Below, one piece after another: positions 52,401 through 60,771 of a stretch of DNA of 64,000 bases. The position numbers were made by a program, and so were the translations under genes. Position 1 is the first letter of the stretch, and the number at the start of each line of letters is the position of its first letter. The notes below the pieces were generated by a model. That model saw only the letters and a program-made list of their open reading frames with translations. It was not told the DNA's origin and did not search any database. Source of the stretch: Lumbricus rubellus (lineage: Eukaryota; Annelida; Clitellata; Crassiclitellata; Lumbricidae); the NCBI GenBank assembly GCA_945859605.1, contig OX243811.1:58184766-58248765 (forward strand), in the 5' to 3' direction.

Positions 52401-55400
52401 GCGCCTCTTCAAGACAGGCTACTCAGAAGCACTCCCGGCCCAACCACGGCTAAATAAAACAGTTGTTAGGTTATTAAAGAACAGAGCGGAGTGACCTCTG
52501 GGAATTAAGCGCAATGTAACAGGAAGACCATTCCAGTTGGTAGGACCAGCAACAGAGAATGAACGACGCTGTCGCATAGCAGTCCGCGAGCGGGGAACCA
52601 GAAGCTCAATTTGGTTCACCGATCGAAGGGTGGATCGTCGCTGAACTCCTAAGGTGGAACAGCAGAGTTCTCGAAGATATGGTGGAGCTAGTCCTTCAAT
52701 GCACCGCCTAACCAAGGCACAGACCCTGTATGCAATCCGCTATGGAGAAGGAAGCCAGTGTAAGATATCCCACATATAAGATGAGACATGACCATATTTT
52801 GGGATATGGCCAACATGTCGCGCCGCAGAGCGGAGGACCCGTTCCAGGCAGCCAAACCGGTCAGCGGTAGTCCATTATAGAGGGTGCTGCAGTAGTCAAG
52901 GCGGGAAACTACGAATGAGTGAACAGGATCATAATTAGCAGTGCCCATTAGGCCTATTGGTTCTTAGTAGATTTCTTAGTAGGATAATTCACGATGTGTT
53001 CCTAAACTTAGGCTACATGATAAATCAAGTTATTTGTTTAAAGCAACAACATCTGCAAAGTACATCGGGTGTTTTCAAGACGACAGCAGTAGTTGGGATG
53101 CAAGACGCGCTTTGCCAAATCAGGTGCATTTTGACGACTGGAACAAGTTGACAATCAATGTGTGCATTGGCTGGTGCAGCGAGATCTCTTCTACGTTCGC
53201 AGGAGCTCAGGTAAGTGCACATTATTTATGACTTTACCTTACATATTCTTCATTGGTGGAAAATAAACTGTCAAAATCACTAAGTTTTTGTCGGCAGCAT
53301 TTTGGACAGGCCTATATTAATCATGGTGTTGTTTTCGCGTAAGTTGTTTGATTCCATAAAATAATAATACCGTGTTAATCGAAGAGCTGTGCAATAATTC
53401 AGTAAGTAGCCTAAATAACAAATGAGTAGCCTATATTTGTTGTTGACCAACCGCAAATCGCATTTTGGTATAGGCCAACAGTTATCTTAATTATAGGCAT
53501 TGTTAAATAGTAAGGTATAGGGCCTACATGTAAATCGCAGTCTAATAATACCGGTAGGCCTAAATGCTTTGCGCATCGGGTTGTCGGCTGGGAGATCATG
53601 GGGCCATATGCAAGGAGACGGAGGAAGAGGTAGGAATAGGTGTGTCCATAGGCGTACGAGGCGTGGGTGCAGGGGGGGGGCAAATGCCCCCCAAATTCGG
53701 GCAAGTCTGGCTTTTTCGGGCAAACACACAGACCCGAACGACTAAAAAAAAGGTCGTCAACTTTCGGGCAAGTCAGGTTTTTCGGGCAAACACAGACCCA
53801 AACGTCTAAAAAAGGCATGGGCGCCCGCACATAGGGGCAAGGGGGCACTTGCCCCCCCTGGAAAATTGAAACTTATTTTTCTAACGACTACTTTTGGGTT
53901 TTTAACAAATTTCTCCGCATTGGAGCACTAATGATACGAATGATACATACAGTGAAAGTCAGAAATCTATGTATATAAATCTCTGTAGAAATAAACATGC
54001 TCTTAATTTTCTGCCTTGCATTATCAACATCTTGTTAAAAGCTGGAACAGTGACCATTGGCTTTTAACCCTCCGGCAGGCGCCCTTGCAAATAGTTTTTC
54101 CTATCGATTTTGGCCTACTTGATTGGAATTTCGCTGTCATGCAACCTTCTCAACTGCACAAAATTAAGTATCAATAGAAATAGCTAGAGGAACACTTGCA
54201 CCTTGAAAACTGACACCTATTTTTTGTTAACTTATTCATTCTTTCAATGGACTTATAATATTACAGCGCCGCTTCAGGAACCCGCTTTTAACATCTACAA
54301 CTTTTTCGCACTAAAGAAACTAGTCATATTAAAGCTGATACACAAAATGAAACTGAAGTTTGCATTAAGAAACCTCATTGAAAAATACTCGTGCTCTTAA
54401 TTTCCAGCTTTGCATTTTTCAAGTTCTTGTTACTAAGACATTTATGGTAACTGTGATCATCGGGAATTTTTTTTGCCCCCCCCCCCTGCAAAACATTTCT
54501 GCGGGCGCCCATGAAAAAAGGTCGTCAACTTTTTCACGGATGTAGGCTATTTTTCGGGCAGAAGTTCAATCTTTCCCCCCCCTACTGCTGAAATTTCCCG
54601 TACGCCTATGGGTGTGTCTACGACTCTACGTTCTGTAGAATCATTCTAGATATCGGACGACATCATATGACTCCATGTAGTCAGGAGTCGTCAGCAATGC
54701 GCGAGGATTTACTTCCAGAACGAATTTGAACCGAATCTGGATGACAATTTCGTGCAATCATCGCGTTGACAGATCTATGACCAGGCGCGGATTCAGAGGG
54801 GGCGGAGCCGGCGTACGCCCCCCCTAAACCTGCAGAAATGTTCTAAAGCTAAACTGACATAAAACTAATATAATAATATTGCAATTTAGCCTACGATTTG
54901 GAGATCTTGCAAAGCAAGCAATTCGTGGTCTACATGTAAGTCTCATTCCATGCATCTAATGTTTAAAACATCGACGCACTCACTGCTGATGGTAGGCTAT
55001 ACTTCTCTACTATCATGATGAGCTGCCTTCTCCGAATTCTTTTCATCAAGAGTTAGGCCTAAAGCTTTATTGGCAGCAGATGTGAAGAAACGCTAACAGC
55101 ACACCAAGCACCCTGTCGGACACCCTCGCTAACAGCCGCTCCCGTTGTATTATGTATCCAAATATTACCACAATAGTTCACATTTTGCTGCTCACTTCTG
55201 TCACGGCTTGCAGTGTTGAGCGAGCAAATTCTAGTCTGCGATTTGTGAAGTTGTGTTTCCAAAGTACAATGAACGAGGACTCATTTCATTGTTTGTCCAC
55301 AAGGACTTAAGTTAGACATTGATGACAATCTCAATGTCTACGCCAGAAAGCATCCAAGGAGAATGACACTGTTAACCCACTGGCATGTGACACTTAATTA

Positions 55401-57447
55401 TTTCCTTTTTGGGTCAAGGGTTGCATGATCAAAACTAATAACTGATTTATAATCGTTTCACTGTTAACCTTCAGTGGACACCAGTGGTTTTATATGAGAA
55501 ACTATATATTTGTTTAAAGTTCCATGACAATTTCTATAAAAAGGATCATTATAGTTTTGCATGATCTAATTTCATACATATCAGTGGCGGCGACAGGAGA
55601 GGGCTAGGGGGGCTAAGCCCCCCTAAACGTGGCTCATCCCCCAAAAAGGCTGAAAATGTCTAAAACGGCTTACTTCGTAATAAGGAAACAAGACAATGAC
55701 CAACGGCAACGAAATCAACTATAAAAATATTATTTTAGTGTAGATGCTTATGCCATTGGCGGCACCAGAGGAGTGGTCATGGGGCTAAGCCCCTAAATGT
55801 GACTCAGCCTCATCCCAAAGCAAAAAACAATGAATGTCCATGTATCGGCTTAAAAGTTATTATTATTATCTTATTTTCGGACCTCAACTGCGGCGGACGG
55901 TCATACATCGACTCATATGTGAGACATCAATTGCGACTGGGCTCGACTCCCGGACATCGACTCTCTCGGCCACTTAACACTAGTCTGCGACTCTGCAAAA
56001 CGACTTCTTTTTTGAGTTTTCATGATTTTATCGTTCAGAAATAGCTGGCAAAAAGGAGCCTAAAAATCTCTCTAGTTGAGGTCAACAGAGCTAAAAATAC
56101 GTTGGTGGCTGGGGCTCCGCCCCAGACCCCGCTGGGGGAGCTTACGACGCTCCCCCAGACCCCCTAGTCGGTATGGGCTTCGTGCCTTCGGCACTCGCAG
56201 CTTCGCGCTTTCGGCGCTTCATAAATTTTTTTCAGCCCCCCAACCTGAGATCCTGGCGCCGCCACTCATATATATATATATATATATATACACTGTGTCC
56301 GGTTAAAAAGTAGCCCCCAAACAAAAGTGTCACAACTCGGCCAAAACTTTTAGGATTTGTCTGAAATTTTAAACACAGCAACAGCGGCCATATTTACACG
56401 AGATTCTGAAACCGATTAGAAATATTCGTGAGTTTGTCAAATTTATGAGTGTTTGCGTTGGAGCACTGACAAATTGAACTTTCCAACATGGAAAACCTGA
56501 AAGGAAGTGAAATTCAGCTAAATATAGTGTTCAAAATGTCCATCTTGTTCACGGACACACGGCCGTAAACTTAGACGCTACTGTTTGATGGTCCTGTCGA
56601 TGATCACCTGGTTAAGCAACTGCCAAGCTTCAAACAGACGCGCCCTACGCCCTACGGTTATCGATGTCATGAATATGCGGCTACGCGCGAACGAAAAACA
56701 CGCTCCTCCAGTACATGTACTCCGGATCAAAGTCTGGACTGCTGGACGGCTACAGCTGCAGGATATGAAGCCGAGTGTCTCCCGGGATAGCTATTAATCT
56801 ACTACGTCTACGATCGTGTGTCCGAGAACAAGAAACACATTTTTTGGCACCATAATAGCTGAATTTCACTTCCTTTCAGGTTTTCCATGTTGGAAAGTTC
56901 AATTTGTCGGTGCTCCAACGCAAACGCTCAGAAATTTGACAAACTCGCGAATATTTGCAAACGACTTTGGAATCTCGTGTAAATATGGTCACTGTTGTTG
57001 TGTTTAAAATTTCAGACAAATCCAAAACGTTTTGACCGAGTTATGACACTTGTTTGTGGGGGCTACTTTTTATCCGGACACAGTGTATATATATATATAT
57101 ATTTACGGGATTGGATTGGTAGTATTTACGCCCCCCCTAACCAGAAATCCTGGATCCGCCCCTGATGACGTTAGCAGAAACAACAGACAGTACAGTTGCA
57201 GTGGCATAATTATGTCCGTTATCAGTAGCGGCGTAGCCTAACTAGAGCAGATGCCAGAAGGCCCGAATATCTTGAACTGATTAAACAATAGAATTGCAGG
57301 ACCAATATATTGCCCACCCATTGTGGAATTTGTGGTACTGAATGCTTTCTGAAGAAACATCTCATGAATGTGAAAATGGTGTCAAAAATAGAACTACTAT
57401 CTCTTGAGTAGCTCAGTAGCTTCTCAATCAACACACGCAAACATGCA

Positions 57448-57506
<59 letters not shown>

Positions 57507-59820
57507 CAATCGTCGCTCCTGCATGATTGAAGTTGCATCAAAACTAAGATTTGGATTCAAACTTTGATGCCTTATTAAAGCCTACACTTGAAAACTTTCA
57601 ATGTTTTTAGTTTGGCTCACAATGCTACTGTGGTGAGAGTTACGATAAATTTGGCCAACTGAACGAGAGTGCATGCTACTCTCAGTGCGCAGCAAATAAA
57701 ACCGAGAAATGTGGAGGCCCCGATGCCAACAGCGTCTATTCTGGTCAGTTCATTTGTTTCTATTATATTTGACATTCTGCCTACTGCATCCAATAGCAAT
57801 GTATTGTCGGCAGCTCTTGGCAAATAGCTAACCATGACTTTGGTCAACAAAAATTATATTTTTATTTTATTCTGAAGTTTCAAGGTATGTGTACCATTTT
57901 CTACTCAATTGTTTTCTGATGTACCGGTATCTTTAACAGCCAGAAGGTCACAGCATTTGAAAAATCGCTGATACAGGCAATGAACGTATTGGCGACTTTT
58001 GGCCTACTTTGATGTCGACTTTGCATATACTATATACATGTATAGGCTACATTACAATATCGTTTGTCATAATTATCGTCTTTAGATTAAATATAAATAA
58101 TTATATGAAAATTGATCCGTGTCGGTCCCAAATTCATAATAATTATGTTGCTGTAGGTCTACTTCAGTGTCTTTACATGAAAGCTTTCTGGTTTAGGGCA
58201 GTTAGTAGTCTAGCACTTTTCATTCGCTGGCATAGGATTACTAATCCTGACAGATTGGCATCACAATAATGATGAAGCACAGACTCGCAGTTCTTTCAAA
58301 GCCTTAAGTTAAGCAGTTCATCTGCAGTAACAGAACACTGGGATCCACCCACCGTCAATAACTATAAATTTTGGACAATGGACATGCATTAAGCTTATTC
58401 AATTAATCTACAGCTACTGTTGCATTTGATTTAAGAATGCAATACTAAACAATACAACTGCATTTTTATATTGCTCTTCTCACGAAGTTTTATAGTGCAC
58501 ACACGCCTCGGTGGTGCAGATGCTCTAATGTTGCAGTATAACACTTGTTCGCGGTTCCTATATACAGTATACCCGCCTCGGAGTGATTCGAAACCCGTTA
58601 GCTTACTCTCCGTGCCAGATCGAAGACGGTAGATCTTCTATGTTTTGAGTTAAGAAAAGCATATAACTCTGCTGTTCTAACTGAGTTAAGAAAGGCTTAA
58701 ACCTGATCGGGTTAGCACAGATGGTAGCACTTTGATACCCTAATCTTAGAGAGAGAGAGAGTCCGCAATCTGTTTTTGTTTTCAAGCAAATCAGATTTTA
58801 TATGTCGGCAATTGCCAACCTGTTGACATCTGCCCTATAATAATTGCAGAGTGAGCTACTGAATGCTGCACTTTTCCAACCAAGCACAGCACTGCTCTTC
58901 GAAGCTTTGCAAGCAAAGTCTTTCACAAGTTATTTGAAAAACGGCTATTTGATTAGGAGTCAATGTGCAAGATATCCCCAAAAAGTTTGATTCGCCTTCT
59001 TTAGAATTGACCTATTGATAGAGCCAGGTTCAATTGTCCATCTATAATCTACATTAATAACTTTACAGTATTCGAAATAAGAACTAACGGTAATCTATTA
59101 TTATCTGCTTTTCAGTATAGCTTATGAGACGACTTATCGATTAATGGTTAGGATAGAGAATTCCACTTTAGACTAAGGTTCAGTATGGGCTGAAGAATTT
59201 TTTCTGTTTATAGTCTGTCCAGCTGGAAATTACGAAAATGGCTGCTCGAGAAGATGCAACTGTTTGAACGGTGGCAGATGCGTCTATCTAAATGGTTCAT
59301 GTATCTCATCTTCGTGTAAACCTGGATGGACAAGCACCAGTTGCAATTACAGAGGTGGGATCGATTAAATTTTTATTTGCTCAAAACTATGGTGTATTTT
59401 CACATAATTATGTATGTGTTTATTAAATAAGATGCATTATTTTATTTAAAAGCATTCATTATTACTGAACATTTCAGTCAGCATGAATGCTTTTATCCAA
59501 AACAATGCATATTTTTGTGCAAATTAGAGTCTAATTGTTATGGTCTGAGTTTTCACTATTTTAACTGATTTTTAATTTTAAGTTATCATAAAAGAAATCG
59601 CTTGCTGATTCTTTTATTAGGTATTATTGCATCAAGAATTGTAAAACTATGCTAATTAATGTTAGTAGCCTAACTCCATTTTCTGTAGATTGCGCAGTAT
59701 CTAATGGTGACTGCTCTACACGCGAGACTTGCCTAAGCGTTGACCTAAAGTTCACAAATATCAACGTGTGTCGATGCTCAGATGGCTTCCAAAGAAACAA
59801 GCTATGGCAAAACTGCACAG
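49251..59820 (+). CDS. Third WSC/EGF module, partial gene without membrane anchor
   Basis: Seven exons: 49251-49448, 50330-50471, 51522-51656, 53044-53210, 57611-57743, 59214-59354, 59689-59820. All are open and phase-compatible, giving signal peptide, WSC, EGF, WSC, EGF and EGF-like. Lengths equal those of modules A and B except the fourth, which has a 12-bp in-frame insertion. No calcium-binding EGF, transmembrane or tail exon is visible before the polymerase remnant at 60.8 kb. It may be a secreted short form, a truncated duplicate, or a gene that continues beyond the window with the Polinton in an intron. No disabling change was seen in the exons. It is closest to module A, as expected from the segmental duplication. 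Confidence 0.6.
50330..50471 (+). CDS. Exon C2: second half of WSC
   Basis: 142 bp. Encodes VCQCGDDYGMQTLDSAC and LICAGNQSEYCGG. Donor ACGG|GTTAAG. Confidence 0.8.
51522..51656 (+). CDS. Exon C3: EGF
   Basis: 135 bp. Encodes VCPIGNHSRQCDRGCHC, then PNGCDGKYAGSTC. The acceptor region is TAAACGTTAATAG, undisturbed by the hAT element seen in copy 1. Confidence 0.8.
52395..52925 (-). mobile_element. LINE 3' end (decayed), partner of the SINEs
   Basis: Minus strand: SRLDYCSTLYNGLP, then a frameshift, then GLAPPYLREL ... RSTLRSVNQIELLVPRSRTA ... SFSVAGPTNWNGLPVTLR, the usual C-terminus of CR1/L2-like reverse transcriptases. The tail reads GGGAGTGCTTCTGAGTAG ... TTGAAGAGGCGCTATAG, nearly the same as the SINE 3' end. 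Absent from copy 1. Confidence 0.8.
53044..53210 (+). CDS. Exon C4: first half of WSC 2, 12-bp longer
   Basis: 167 bp. Encodes SAKYIGCFQDDSSSWDARRA, then LTINVCIGWC and STFAGAQ. Four extra residues lie in the loop after the first WSC cysteine. Donor CTCAG|GTAAGT. Confidence 0.8.
53647..54610. mobile_element. hAT-like non-autonomous element, 8-bp TSD
   Basis: 12-bp inverted ends CATAGGCGTACG and CGTACGCCTATG. Exact 8-bp duplication GGTGTGTC at 53639-53646 and 54611-54618. 964 bp; the interior repeats an AAAGGTCGTCAACTTT phrase near both ends and has no transposase ORF. Confidence 0.85.
55582..56266. mobile_element. Nested element with AGTGGCGGCG ends
   Basis: Inverted ends AGTGGCGGCG / CGCCGCCACT with flanking CATAT (55577-55581, 56267-56271). 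Related to the MITE at 35,668. It contains GCTAAGCCCC phrases repeated. Confidence 0.6.
56291..57085. mobile_element. Foldback mariner-type element with about 240-bp arms
   Basis: Starts CACTGTGTCCGGTTAAAAAG and ends with the complement (…TTATCCGGACACAGTG). The complementarity continues with few changes to about 56,525 and 56,850, giving long arms around a roughly 330-bp centre. TA on both sides. Confidence 0.8.
57448..57507 (+). repeat. (CA)n microsatellite
   Basis: Corresponds in position to 28,044-28,080 of the other duplication copy but is longer. Confidence 0.9.
57611..57743 (+). CDS. Exon C5: second half of WSC 2
   Basis: 133 bp. Encodes FGSQCYCGESYDKFGQLNES, then CAANKTEKCGGPDANSVYSG. 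Canonical donor TCTG|GTCAGT. Confidence 0.8.
59214..59354 (+). CDS. Exon C6: EGF (Draper/MEGF type)
   Basis: 141 bp. Encodes VCPAGNYENGCSRRCNCLNG, then CISSSCKPGWTSTSC. Donor AGAG|GTGGGA. Confidence 0.8.
59689..59820 (+). CDS. Exon C7: EGF-like
   Basis: 132 bp. Encodes DCAVSNGDCSTRETC, then NVCRCSDGFQRNKLWQNC. Donor ACAG|GTAAAA is intact, but no downstream partner exon is recognised in the window. Confidence 0.75.
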
Positions 59821-60004
59821 GTAAAATAGTCCGCCAATAATTATGTAAATGGCAAATTTAAATGACAGCTAAATGTATGTCGTACTATGTGTAAGCAACG
59901 AGAATGACTGCCACGATTAGAGAGGAAGTGATATTTTCACTTTTTAAAATGAAAATTGTCTAATAAAATAACAACGATTGGGTATAAGTAGGGTAGAAAC
60001 GCTG

Positions 60005-60240
60005 CTTTTGACACGGTTAAGTATTTTTACTAACTAGTAATTAATTAATAATTAGTTAATTATTATTAATAATTAGTTAAGGTAACTAGTCAAGGTAATT
60101 AGGTCATATTAATTAGGGTAATTAGCCTACTATAATAATTAGGTCATATTAATTAGTAATTATATTAATTAGTATATTAATTAGGTAGTATTAATTAGGT
60201 AATTATATTAGTAATAGTAATTAGTTAACCCTAATTAGTA
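60005..60240. repeat. TAATTA-rich tract
   Basis: Repeats of TTAATTAGGTAATTA type, with many TAATTA/TAATTAG cores in 230 bp. It lies between the last receptor exon and the CCAAT array. Either low-complexity DNA or a homeodomain-site cluster. Confidence 0.6.
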
Positions 60241-60249
60241 GCGCTACAG

Positions 60250-60535
60250 GGCCACCCCGCCCCGCCCCGCATCCGGAGAACGCGCCACCGAAATGCGGCG
60301 CCGGGGAATGCTGGGAAATGCTACAACCAATAAGCGAGCGAGAATTTTGTTAGACCAGGAAGCAGCAACCAATCAGAGAGCGAGAATCTTACAAAGCCAG
60401 GAACCTGCGGCCAATCATCGAGCGAGAACCATGCTAAGCCAGGAAGTGCCGACCAATCAGCGAGCGAGAATTTTAATAGCCCAGGAATATGTGACCAATC
60501 AGAAAGCGAGAATTTTAATAGAAGAATTTTAATAC
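60250..60535 (+). promoter_or_regulatory. GC box plus five CCAAT boxes at 42-bp spacing
   Basis: A CCCCGCCCCGCCCCGC run (about 60,255) is followed by a 42-bp tandem repeat. Each unit holds ACCAATCAGCGAGCGAGAAT or a variant; CCAAT starts at 60327, 60369, 60411, 60453 and 60495. 42 bp is about four helical turns. The core is better conserved than the rest of the unit. It could be a strong NF-Y type promoter at the edge of the polymerase element, or only a minisatellite. Confidence 0.5.
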
Positions 60536-60771
60536 GACAATTTCTAAGTACGAAAGAACAAACACAGTAGGTTGGCAAATTTTTTCTTCCAACTCAAACA
60601 CTTCTTTCTTCAACCAATACACAATATGTTTATGCAATAATAATGTTCGACGAGTATATGAATGTTCAAATATTTACAAGACTTATATTTTGCTCAAATA
60701 TGCGATTATGCAATACCTTAACATATCTACACAGTCCAAATATTCAGAGTTCGACAACAACTTATACAATA

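Larger units (their letters stand above)
54782..57164. mobile_element. Composite DNA transposon remnant (outer element)
   Basis: Left end CAGGCGCGGATTCAGAGGGG; right end complement CAGGGGCGGATCCAGGATTT. The flanking ATGAC (54777-54781, 57165-57169) suggests a 5-bp target duplication. Two other elements are nested inside. No transposase recognised. Confidence 0.6.
47095..59830 (+). repeat. Segmental duplication, copy 2
   Basis: Direct copy of about 19,165-30,340. The first 100 bp (GTAACTCAGAAATTCACCAT and on) and the region around 48.0-48.9 kb are almost identical to copy 1. Intron 4 is expanded from 1.5 to 4.4 kb by transposons. Confidence 0.8.

Noticed and set aside
57222..57560. 112-residue ORF with a poly-Cys/Val run
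   Set aside because: Translation of a (CA)n microsatellite.
60293..60532. Protein with 14-residue repeats
   Set aside because: The frame is open because the unit is 42 bp; the reverse strand is equally open. Kept only as an alternative to the CCAAT-array view.
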